From: Deltaproteobacteria bacterium
Lineage (GTDB): Bacteria > Desulfobacterota > Desulfarculia > Adiutricales > Adiutricaceae
Direction of reading: 5' to 3'
NCBI GenBank assembly: GCA_031288415.1
Contig: JAITRL010000063.1
Span: 1 to 35,745 of the forward strand
Length of the DNA: 35,745 nucleotides
How positions within the stretch are numbered: position 1 is the first letter of the stretch; each line of letters opens with the position of its first letter. Shown piece after piece: positions 27,267-35,745 of this stretch. The translations under genes and the position numbers were made by a program. The notes beneath the pieces were generated by a model. That model saw only the letters and a list, made by a program, of their open reading frames with translations. It did no database searches and was not told the origin of the DNA.

Positions 27267-30020
27267 GTGATGGACAAAGGCTTTCCACAGGACCGGGAGG
27301 GGCGGCGGCGGCCGCCCCGGAGGCGCTCCGGCCACGCCCCGCCCCCCAGGAGCGCCCCGCGCTTTGTGGGGGCGGGGAGCGTCTCTTGCCCCCGGCCCGG
27401 AAGCCCTGACGCCGTATCCCCGGCAGGGAGAGGCTCCGCCCGGGCGGCGCCGCGAAGCCGCGCCTGCGGATCCGCCCGCCGCAGGCCGGCGCTCCTGGCC
27501 CTGGCCGCCTCATTGGTGTTGGCGGCGGCCGACCCTCTCCAGGCCCAGTTCCGGGGGGATTCGGGGTTCGAGATCCAGAGCGGCGACGTCTGGGGCGGCA
27601 CGTTCGACGGGGCGGGGCTCCTGCCGGGCGAAATGCCCTACGATCCTTTGGCCCCTCCCGCGAGGCCAGGCGCGCCCTCAGGGGATGGTTCCGCGGCCGC
27701 AGGGCCCGGGGGGGCAGGCGAGCCTCCCGGCGGCAACCCGCCCCGGGTCCGCATGGTGATGGATGACGGGAGCGGCGACGAGCCCGTCGTCATCGAGGCG
27801 GATTACGTGGACTACGCCGAGGAGGAAGGGCGGCTCTTTTTCCAGGGGCTGGTGAAGATCAGCCGGGGGGCCGAGGTTATGACCGGCGACCGGGCCATGT
27901 GGCACGACGGGACCCGGAGCGCGGAGATTTCCGGCGATGTCCGCGTCTATACCGCCGACTTCGCGGCGACGGCGGAGCGGGCGGCGGTCAACATGGACCT
28001 GCGGCTCGCCAAGATCTTCGACGGGCGGGCCTTCTTCCCCTCGAGGCATTATTACATTGCCGGCAGCGTTCTGGAGCGGCGCGGCGAGGAGGCCCTTTAC
28101 GTGGAGGACGGGGTCTTCACCACCTGCGACGGGCCCGACCCCGCCTGGAGCCTTACCGCGGAGCGGCTGACCGTGAACCGGGAGGGGGTGGCCGAAAGCG
28201 AGGGGGTGACCTTCCGGACGAGGTGGGCGCCCCTGGCCTACATCCCGTACCTGCTCGCGCCCGTCAAGACGGAGCGCTCGACGGGGTTCCTGCTCCCGGA
28301 GATCGGGAGCTCCACCCGGGACGGCTTCGTGGTGTCCCTGCCGTTCTTCTGGGCGGCGCGGGAGGACTGGGATCTCACCATCCTCCCGGTCTACCGCTCC
28401 TCCCGTGGCTTGGCGGTCACCCTGGAAGCCCGCTACAACCTCAACGTCGGCGAGGGAATCTGGCTGGTCACGTCCCTGACCGACCGCAAGCCCGAGACCT
28501 TCCGGTACCGCAGGGGCGGCGGCGAAAAGGCGGCCAAGGACCTCTGGTGGGTGCGCGCCCAGAACTCCTGGAACCTGGACGGCTGGAACGTGAACCTGGA
28601 TCTCGACTTCGTCTCGGACCCCAACTACCTCTACAGCTTCCGGAACGACCCGGACGGCTTCTACTATTCCAGCCTGCTCTTCCAGGAGCACTTCGGCCGC
28701 ACGCTGAACGAGGAACTGGACTCCAGGAGGCTTTCGACCCTGTTCGCCCAGAAGTCCTGGACGGACAGCTATTTCCGGGGGACGGCCAGCTACACCGACG
28801 ACCTGTACAGCCGCGGCAACCTCGACACCCTCCAGGTCGCGCCCAGCCTGTACTACGCCATCGCCGCCAGGCCCCTGCCGGAGGGGCTGGCCGCGAGGCT
28901 TCCGGGCGGCGGGCCTCGCTTCAGCCTGGACCTGCAATACGACTACTACACGCGCCGCACGGACAGGGACTCGCCCGTCGACGAGACGGGCCACAGGCTC
29001 CTGGCCTCGCCGGCCTTCCACTGGCGCTGGGACGCCTTCGGCAGCCTCAGCTTCCTGGCCAAGGGGGGCATGGACCTGAACGTCTACGCCCCCAAGGGCC
29101 GGAGGCCCGATGAAGCCGGGGCGCTCGCGGCGGATCACGACGGATTCTACTCCAGCCTCGGCGGCGAGGCCTCGCTGGAGGTCTCCACCACGCTCTCCCG
29201 CGTCTACGGGGGTTCCGAAGGGGACGCCTACCTCCACCAGGTGACGCCGTTCGTGGCCTTCGAGCTGCGCGAGTCGCCTGACCAGGATGACATGCCCTAC
29301 TTCGACGAGTTCGACCGGAGCCTCCGCCGCCAGACCTTCCGCTACGGCCTCCGGTCCTCCGTCACCTCCAGGACCGCCGCCCCGCAGGGGGCGGATCCCT
29401 CCGCGGCGGGGGGCTACGTCTACCGCGAGATCCTCAAGGTGGGCGTGTTCGGGAGCTACGAGTTCGCCGACAACCTCAAGTGGGCCGCCAGGGAGTACGC
29501 CCGCTACTTCACCACCGGGTACTTCGACAGGGGCACCGGGCCCGTGGAATTCGAGGTCGAGGTTTTCTTCACGCCCTTCTTCAGCGCCAGGGCCATCTCC
29601 AGCCTGGATATCCGGACAGGGGACTTCACGGGACACGATGTCTTCCTGGACCTGAGGGACGGCCGGGGCGACAGCATCTCGCTCATCTACGACTACGACA
29701 AGCCCAGGCTCGAGTACGGCCCGGCGGAATACGACACGGTGAACCAGCTGCGCGGCGACGTGAACCTCGAGCTTGCCTCAGGCTGGTCCTTCGGGGCTTC
29801 TTCCCGCTACGACTTTCAGGAACAAAGAGGCCTGGAGACCTACCTCAGGCTCATGTACACCGAGCAGTGCTATGCCGTGAGCCTGATCTGGGCCGACTCC
29901 GGGGATGATCGGAGGGTGTCCCTCATGGTGGACCTCCTGGGCCTCGGGTCTTTCGGGGACAGCGCCCAGCCCGCCGGAGGCAAGGGCCTCACCGGCATGG
30001 GGGAGGGAGGCCTGTACTGA
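27267..30020 (+). CDS. lptD: LPS-assembly outer membrane protein LptD (OstA/Imp)
   Basis: Signal-like LLALAASLVLAAADPLQAQ; OstA domain (VVIEADYVDYAEEEGRLFFQGLVKISRGAEVMTGDRAMW); LptD-characteristic SEGVTFRTRWAPLAYIPYLLAPVKTERSTGFLLPEIGSSTRDGFVVSLPFFWAAREDWDLTILPVY; C-terminal beta-barrel pattern. N-terminal start uncertain (GTG 27267 or ATG 27270). Confidence 0.93.
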   Translation: MMDKGFPQDREGRRRPPRRRSGHAPPPRSAPRFVGAGSVSCPRPGSPDAVSPAGRGSARAAPRSRACGSARRRPALLALAASLVLAAADPLQAQFRGDSGFEIQSGDVWGGTFDGAGLLPGEMPYDPLAPPARPGAPSGDGSAAAGPGGAGEPPGGNPPRVRMVMDDGSGDEPVVIEADYVDYAEEEGRLFFQGLVKISRGAEVMTGDRAMWHDGTRSAEISGDVRVYTADFAATAERAAVNMDLRLAKIFDGRAFFPSRHYYIAGSVLERRGEEALYVEDGVFTTCDGPDPAWSLTAERLTVNREGVAESEGVTFRTRWAPLAYIPYLLAPVKTERSTGFLLPEIGSSTRDGFVVSLPFFWAAREDWDLTILPVYRSSRGLAVTLEARYNLNVGEGIWLVTSLTDRKPETFRYRRGGGEKAAKDLWWVRAQNSWNLDGWNVNLDLDFVSDPNYLYSFRNDPDGFYYSSLLFQEHFGRTLNEELDSRRLSTLFAQKSWTDSYFRGTASYTDDLYSRGNLDTLQVAPSLYYAIAARPLPEGLAARLPGGGPRFSLDLQYDYYTRRTDRDSPVDETGHRLLASPAFHWRWDAFGSLSFLAKGGMDLNVYAPKGRRPDEAGALAADHDGFYSSLGGEASLEVSTTLSRVYGGSEGDAYLHQVTPFVAFELRESPDQDDMPYFDEFDRSLRRQTFRYGLRSSVTSRTAAPQGADPSAAGGYVYREILKVGVFGSYEFADNLKWAAREYARYFTTGYFDRGTGPVEFEVEVFFTPFFSARAISSLDIRTGDFTGHDVFLDLRDGRGDSISLIYDYDKPRLEYGPAEYDTVNQLRGDVNLELASGWSFGASSRYDFQEQRGLETYLRLMYTEQCYAVSLIWADSGDDRRVSLMVDLLGLGSFGDSAQPAGGKGLTGMGEGGLY

Positions 30021-30333
30021 CGGCCTTCGCCTCCGGCAAGGGGGCCGGGGGTCCGGAGCCTTTTCCGGAAAGCTTCGCCTTCAGGCCCCTCATGGGGCGC
30101 CTTTAGCCTCAGGGGCCGCTTTCCTGCGGGAGGCGGCCCTTTGAGGAAGCCCGCCGCGCCCGCCCTTTCCGGGCCTCCTGCGGCTTTTGCGGCGCGGGCC
30201 CTCAAGCCCCCGTGCCGGAGGCCCGGGATGCTGCCGCCCTCGAATCCCGCCGTCAACGGGGCTTAGCCCTCAGCCGCCTTCGGCCTTTTTTGTGCGCCAG
30301 GCCTTATAAATTCTCCCCCCGCAAGGAGTCCAC

Positions 30334-31632
30334 ATGTCTACCAGCCAGTACAGGCAGGTCCTCACCGACAGCTTTCCGCCGGAGATATCCGTCACCATAG
30401 GGGAGACCACCCTCGTCTACCGCAAGGAAGTCTATACGCTCAAGGATGCCCAGGGCGGGGAGCGGACCGACGGGCTGCGGTACGGGGAGAACCCCGGCCA
30501 GGAGGCGGCGCTCTACCGCCTCGTGAACGGGAACCTCGTCATCGCCGGGGTGGAGTACGTAAGGCCCGGGCTTCCCCTGGTCTCCGGGCTCTCGGAGATG
30601 GATCCCCGGACATCCATGATGTACGGCTGCCGCAAGCACCCCTCCAAGACCAACCTGACCGACGTGGACTCGGCCCTGAACGTGCTGAGGTACGTCTCCG
30701 GCTCCCCGGCCGCGGTGGTGGTCAAGCACAACAACCCTTCGGGCGCCGCCGCCGACCCCTCGCTCTCCGAGGCCTTCCGGAAGGCCTACGAGGGCGACGT
30801 CGTGGCCGCCTTCGGGGGGGCGGCGGTGGTGAACCGGCCCCTGGACAAGGCGACCGCGGAGATGATGAACTCCAAGTACCTGGAGGTGGTGGCCGCCCCC
30901 GACTACGAGGAGGGGGCCGTGGGCATCCTCTCGGCCAAGCCGGATCTGAGGATCTTCAAGATCTCCAACATCACGCGCCTCTCCGAGCTCGCCCACAGGA
31001 GGTTTCTGGACTTCAAGTCCCTGATCGACGGCGGACTGGTCATCCAGCAGTCCCCCGACAACAGGATCCTGTCTCCGGCGGACTTCCTGCCCGCCGAGTG
31101 CGAGAGCAAGGGCAAGACATACAGGGCCGGGCGCGCCCCCGACGCCAGGGAGCTCGCGGATCTCGCCTTCGGCTGGGCGGTGGAGCAGGCGGTGGTCTCC
31201 AATTCCGTGCTCTTCGTCAAGGACGGGGCGACCGTCTCCATCGCCGGCGGCCAGCAGGACCGCGTGGGGGTGGTGGAGATAGCGGTCTTCAAGGCCCGCC
31301 GCAACTTCGCGGAGCTGCTGAGCTTCCGCAGGCGCGGGGCCGCCACCCAGGACCTCGCAAAGAGGCTTGGGGAAGAGCCGGCCCTCCAGAAGGACCTGGA
31401 CTCCTTCCGGGAGGAGGCGGCCGCCGCCAGGGGAGGGCTCCCCGGCTCCGTCATGGTCTCCGACGCCTTCTTCCCCTTCAGGGATGCCCTGGATGCCGCG
31501 ATCAGGGAAGGGGTCACCGCGGTCGCGCACCCCGGCGGGGCCATCCGCGACTGGGAAAGCATCGAGGCGGCCAACGAGGCCGTGCCCCAGGTGGCCATGG
31601 TGTTCACCGGCCAGCGCGCCTTCAAGCACTGA
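30334..31632 (+). CDS. purH: Stand-alone AICAR transformylase domain (PurH C-terminal domain without IMP cyclohydrolase/MGS-like domain)
   Basis: LRYGENPGQEAALYR, VVKHNNPSGAA, AYEGDVVAAFGG, SVMVSDAFFPFRDALDAA, VAHPGGAIRDWESIEAAN, MVFTGQRAFKH. Begins directly at the AICARFT region. Confidence 0.92.
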   Translation: MSTSQYRQVLTDSFPPEISVTIGETTLVYRKEVYTLKDAQGGERTDGLRYGENPGQEAALYRLVNGNLVIAGVEYVRPGLPLVSGLSEMDPRTSMMYGCRKHPSKTNLTDVDSALNVLRYVSGSPAAVVVKHNNPSGAAADPSLSEAFRKAYEGDVVAAFGGAAVVNRPLDKATAEMMNSKYLEVVAAPDYEEGAVGILSAKPDLRIFKISNITRLSELAHRRFLDFKSLIDGGLVIQQSPDNRILSPADFLPAECESKGKTYRAGRAPDARELADLAFGWAVEQAVVSNSVLFVKDGATVSIAGGQQDRVGVVEIAVFKARRNFAELLSFRRRGAATQDLAKRLGEEPALQKDLDSFREEAAAARGGLPGSVMVSDAFFPFRDALDAAIREGVTAVAHPGGAIRDWESIEAANEAVPQVAMVFTGQRAFKH

Positions 31633-32710
31633 GGCGGGGAAGGGCTGTCCGGCGCGGGGGAGGCGGGGCCATGGGCAGGCCGTAGCGAAGAGGCAGCCCC
31701 GGGCCAGGAGGAAAACGGGACCGGGGCGGTTAGGGCAACCGTTCCCGCGCCTGTTCCAGTCGCCCTGCGGGCTTGGCGTGAGCTGAGGCGGCCGGCGGAT
31801 CGCGCGCCGCTCTTGGGAGTCCTGTGAGTTCCGGCCCCCATCTCGCCGCTCTTGGCCGGTTACGGCGGACATGCGGCGGCGGCCCTCCCTCCGGCCGAGG
31901 GCTGGGCCGGGCGTGCCCGTTGCGGAACCGGGCCTCAACCGGAGGGCGCAGTCCGGATCGCCGTCAGGCCTGTTCCGGCCTTTCGAGGCGTTGTCCAGGC
32001 GTTTGCCTGGCGCCATGTCACGGGCCGGGGTCTCCCTGGCCCTGCCCTGGCGGGCCTGTCCAGGGAGCTGCCGGGCGCCCGCCTTGCGGCCGATCCCCGG
32101 ATGGCTGGCCGGGAAATGGGACATTGCCGGCAACCATGCCCCTGGCCGGCGGGCGGAACACGGCCCGCGCGGCCGGCGGCGGCGTTTTCGGGGCGGCTTG
32201 GCGGCCTGTCCGGTTTTCCTCAGGCTTTTTCAGCGGCCGCGGCGATCGGGAAGACCGATGCCGGCCGCTTTGTTCATTGTCCCGTGGGTCTGCCGCTCCA
32301 GTCAGGGCACGTCAGGCTGGCCGCGGATCCGTCAAGATGCAGCCTCAATGCCTGATCGCATGGAGCGGTTCCTTGCGGCAGGTCAGCCCGGGCAGGCTTT
32401 GCGGCTTCAGGCCGGGGGGGGAGGAAGGCCTCGCCAGGGCGCGGGCGGCAAGCCTGAAGCCGGAACGAGACCCTCCGCGGCCGCCGCGGGAGGGGCTCCG
32501 GGGGACTCTGGACGGCAGGGCCTTGAGGGCCGGGGAAAAGGACGGGTTCGGGGGCCTTCCGGCCGCGCGCCCCAGGGCTCATGCCGCCGTCTTCGCGTAA
32601 GGCGGCATCCTGGAGGGAAATTCCGGGGAACTGCCGGGCGGCAACCGACGACGGGGCGCGGCAGCGGCCCTGACGGCCGGGCGGAGCGGAAGAAGGCCTG
32701 CGGGAAGGGG

Positions 32711-34099
32711 TCAGAAAGCTTCGGAGAAGTCGTTGACCCGCGTGCTGTCGGCGATGGACGTGCAGGTCCTGTATGCTATTCCCAGATACGAGTTTAAGAA
32801 CGCGGTGAACACGAAGTAGTTCGCGCAGACGGCCGCCAGGTAACCTGCGGACAGATCGGCCGGGTTGAGGAAACTTCCGGTCATGTTCCGGGCCGAGTTC
32901 ATCTCCGACATGGCGAGGGCTGTCATGAAGACGGTCGCGATCACCCCGATCATGAGGAAAACGGCGAAGATCTTCAGACGGTTGCCTTTGGTGAGGGCCA
33001 GGCTGCGGCGGACGGCCTGCATGGCGCCGAGCTCCTCCAGGACCATGGAGGGGACCGTCAGGCTGCACGAGACATAAATGAAGAAGAGGGCGATCGCGAA
33101 GCCCAAGAGGAAAACTATGCCGATGACGCCCGACGCGGCTGAACCTGCCGCGCTGGCTAAAGGCACTAAGATCGCCAGGGGGATCGCAAGGCCTATCGCG
33201 CATAAGAAAATGATCAGCATGAGAAGCAGGTACGTCGGGGTCCTGCGGAATGACATCCCCAGGCACTGCAAGGCGTCAAGCTCGTTTCCGTCGGAGTCGG
33301 GGGTGGCGGCCGCCACCGCTCCCATGCAGACCATGTAGGCTATGGAGAAGGTCAGGTTGAACATGAAGACAAGGCCCGGGCGGCCGTTGCTGACGGCCGC
33401 CTGCGAGAGGATCATCGGTATGGCGGAGATGAGGGTGAAGCCCAGAACCGGGCCGGGCCGGGCCTTAATGAAGGCCAGGGTCTCCCGGATGCTCTCGAAG
33501 ACCTTCAAGGCTCCAGGATTCGTCTGGGGCTCATGGAGGCCGGCGGACGGGGGCCGGTAGCCCTGCCATTGGCCTTGCGCGGGCTGGCCGGGATACTGGC
33601 GGGGGGGTTGCCCCGGATAGCTCTGCCATTGTCCCTGGGCCGCCTGGCCGGGCTGCCTCGGGTAGCCCTGTCCCGGCGCCTGGGGTGCAATCTGGCCTGT
33701 CTGCCCCGGGTAGCTCTGCCATTGGCCCTGGGCGGCCTGGCCAGGCTGCCTCGGGTAGACCTGTCCAGGCGCCTGGGAGGCAGGCTGGCCGGGTTGCCCA
33801 GGGTAGCCCTGGCCCGGAGCCTGGCCCGGAGCCTGAGGAGAAGCTTGGCCGGGCTGGCTCGGGTAGACCTGTCCCGGGGCCTGGGGGGCCGCCTGGCCGG
33901 GCTGGCCCGGGTAGACCTGCCCCGGGGCCTGGGGAGCCGCCTGGCCGGGCTGGCCCGGGTAGACCTGCCCCGGCGGCTGGGGGGCCGCCTGGCTAGGCTG
34001 CCCCGGGTAGGCCTGGCCCGGCGACTGGGAGGGAGGCAGTCCGGAGGCTGACGGCTGGTTCTGTCCAGGCGGTGGCGAGGGCTTCCGTAAATCTTGCAT
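32711..34099 (-). CDS. Integral membrane protein with Pro/Gln/Gly-rich repeat N-terminus ([16 protein letters not shown] repeats); membrane domain resembles GDPD membrane-domain-like families
   Basis: ATG 34099 ([16 protein letters not shown]...). N-terminal ~16-aa repeats [16 protein letters not shown]; then about six hydrophobic segments ([61 protein letters not shown]) and [24 protein letters not shown]. The track start at 34366 is not favoured. Confidence 0.8.
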   Translation of the reverse strand: MQDLRKPSPPPGQNQPSASGLPPSQSPGQAYPGQPSQAAPQPPGQVYPGQPGQAAPQAPGQVYPGQPGQAAPQAPGQVYPSQPGQASPQAPGQAPGQGYPGQPGQPASQAPGQVYPRQPGQAAQGQWQSYPGQTGQIAPQAPGQGYPRQPGQAAQGQWQSYPGQPPRQYPGQPAQGQWQGYRPPSAGLHEPQTNPGALKVFESIRETLAFIKARPGPVLGFTLISAIPMILSQAAVSNGRPGLVFMFNLTFSIAYMVCMGAVAAATPDSDGNELDALQCLGMSFRRTPTYLLLMLIIFLCAIGLAIPLAILVPLASAAGSAASGVIGIVFLLGFAIALFFIYVSCSLTVPSMVLEELGAMQAVRRSLALTKGNRLKIFAVFLMIGVIATVFMTALAMSEMNSARNMTGSFLNPADLSAGYLAAVCANYFVFTAFLNSYLGIAYRTCTSIADSTRVNDFSEAF

Positions 34100-34335
34100 G
34101 ACATGTCCTTTTATCCGGGCCCAGGCCCCTTGAACAGGCCTGTAAAATCTGCTCGGCGGCTTTGAGACCCGTATGATATTGCTCGGTCGGGTAAACTCGT
34201 GGAGTCGCCGGCGTTCGCGCGGGCCCAGAAGCGGCCAGGCCTCAGAGCGGGCGGGGCCAAGGGCGCGAGGGCCCTCGGCGCGGCCGAAAACTGGAGCGTC
34301 AAGGAATTTACCGGGCGGAGGTCCCGAGCGCCTGC

Positions 34336-35202
34336 TTAAGCGGGGGGCGGGGCTTCCGCCCTCCACGTCTCAGGTTCCCGGAGCTGGGACAGGCGCAGCC
34401 GGCAGTAAGCGGCCGTCCCCGCGATGGACGTGAGGTAGAAGATAAAATAAAGCAGGGCGGGGAACGCGGCGCCTGCGGAGGCGGGATCTTTTAAGGCGGA
34501 GACGAAGTCAGCCAGGGCCGTGGCGGCGAAGGAAGGAAGAAGGACCGCGAAGGCCGCCGGCCTTGCGCCTTTGGAAATCCTGAAGGCCCGAAGGACGGAG
34601 GCCACGGGGCCCAGCCTTTCGGTCGCGCTGATCGCTGCTGCCAGGGAGAAGACGGCGCCGGCAAAGCCGACGGCCAGGAGGGCGGCGATAACGACAAGCA
34701 GGTCCCAAAGGGTTCCGGCCTTTCCGGCGGGGCCGCCCTGAGTCCACTGGTAGAAGCTGACGATCAGCCTGTAGCCTAAGAAAGAGTAACAGATCCAGTA
34801 AGGTACGGCTAGCGCGGCGAGGAACGGGGTCCTGGAGGCAGCCAGGGCAAGGCACCTGAGAGGCCCGCCAGGCCAGGCGCCCGGAGGAGCCGTCGATGGC
34901 AGGGCCCCATCGGTCCGGCCGGCAGACGGAGCGGAAGCCGCGAGCGCGGCGGCGGCCGCGCAGCCCAGAAAGGCCAGGGAGGCCAGGAGGTTCAGGAGAA
35001 GGGACAGGACAAAGTGTCCATGCCCGGAGAGGAGCCGGGAGGCGGCCTTGAAGGCCAGGCAGACTGCGGCGAAAAGGGCCAGCGCGCCAGGGCGGGCGGC
35101 CATGAGCCTCAGGATCAACCGGAGGAAGGTCCCGATCCTGAGCACGGGGGCCGCGCGGGGTTCAGGCTCATCCGCTCTCCAGGGCTTGAGGTACTCTTCC
35201 AT
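34336..35202 (-). CDS. Integral membrane protein of unknown function, possible tandem relative of the adjacent membrane protein
   Basis: ATG 35202 ([15 protein letters not shown]) with AAGGGAG RBS; multiple hydrophobic helices; [23 protein letters not shown] parallels [21 protein letters not shown] of the neighbour. Confidence 0.75.
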   Translation of the reverse strand: MEEYLKPWRADEPEPRAAPVLRIGTFLRLILRLMAARPGALALFAAVCLAFKAASRLLSGHGHFVLSLLLNLLASLAFLGCAAAAALAASAPSAGRTDGALPSTAPPGAWPGGPLRCLALAASRTPFLAALAVPYWICYSFLGYRLIVSFYQWTQGGPAGKAGTLWDLLVVIAALLAVGFAGAVFSLAAAISATERLGPVASVLRAFRISKGARPAAFAVLLPSFAATALADFVSALKDPASAGAAFPALLYFIFYLTSIAGTAAYCRLRLSQLREPETWRAEAPPPA

Positions 35203-35745
35203 AACGGCTCCCTTGGAGGCCCAGTCACGGCCCCATACCTGAGCCGCCAGGAGCTTCGGCGGGCTGCGGCGGCATAGCGGCGCCGCAGGCGCAGGGAGGC
35301 GCGGCAAAGGGAGGGCGCAAACATGGCGTCAAGGCTGTCATTATAGGAGCCGCCCCCCAGGCCGGTCAACCAACGGAAGAAGTTGGGCATTGGGGATGTA
35401 TTTCCTCTTCCTTCTCTTTCCGGCGGCTTGTTCGGCCTTTCCCGCAACCGTCCGTTCCTGCGGCGGCCAACGCGTCGACAACCGACGGCAGGCCGCGCCG
35501 GAAGCCTTTGAGGGAGCCTGTTGCCTGGCCGCGCCCGCCCGCTCAGTTGGCCGGGCGCAAGATACCTTCGCAACGGAGATAGTTCAGGGTCGCGCCGACG
35601 CTTGTGCGGAAGTTCCGGCTTAAGCGCAATAATGTTCACTCAAGGATTTCAGGAATGGGGCAGTAAAGCCTATTTAAAGGCTGATTTCTTCTCCTAACGT
35701 TATAAGAACTCATCTTTCGCTTAACGCCTCGTGGGTTGCTAACCC

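Noticed and set aside
27678-29636. 652-aa minus-strand ORF antisense to lptD
   Set aside because: Opposite strand of a clearly coding gene; composition typical of antisense high-GC frames; no domain.
30304-32133. 609-aa minus-strand ORF antisense to purH
   Set aside because: Antisense to a confident CDS, no recognisable motifs; long only because stops are rare at high GC.
33533-34051. Plus-strand ORF with LRR-like repeats ([18 protein letters not shown])
   Set aside because: Antisense reading of the YPGQPGQ DNA repeats; the leucine-rich look is a by-product of the 48-bp repeat.
35632-35697. Tiny ORF MFTQGFQEWGSKAYLKADFFS near the window end
   Set aside because: Only 21 codons, no RBS or family; may be chance in an AT-richer patch.

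Overview
The window is a GC-rich bacterial chromosome segment. Gene content and neighbourhood (HndD-like [FeFe] hydrogenase, fmdB-hemC-cobA/hemD, stand-alone AICAR transformylase) suggest a Desulfobacterota/deltaproteobacterial-type organism; this taxonomic guess is inference only. I support 16 CDSs and 1 tRNA: a 5'-truncated [FeFe] hydrogenase, an MCP chemoreceptor, a soluble PQQ glucose dehydrogenase (GdhB type), an MntA/HepT (MNT/HEPN) pair in an AT-rich island, tRNA-Glu(CTC), FmdB zinc ribbon, HemC, a SUMT/HemD fusion, a UvrD/PcrA-like helicase, a small exported protein, a 986-aa polytopic membrane protein, FolC, LptD, a stand-alone PurH AICAR transformylase domain and two tandem integral membrane proteins, one with a YPGQPGQ repeat N-terminus. 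By my hand tally only about 61% of the window is coding. The rest is long GC-rich, apparently non-coding sequence containing several repeat structures. The items most worth a second look are: (1) HepT with its HEPN catalytic Arg position occupied by Gly and a C-terminus that runs into GC-rich flanking DNA; (2) a decaying ~95-99 bp tandem repeat array at ~24.0-24.45 kb; (3) a ~95 bp, ~95% AT island between divergent genes at ~19.9 kb; (4) a promoter-to-terminator unit of ~114 nt (candidate small RNA or attenuator) upstream of fmdB-hemC; (5) ~16-17 bp degenerate tandem repeats directly upstream of three unrelated genes. I did not find an obvious CRISPR array, transposon or recognisable defence island beyond MntA/HepT.
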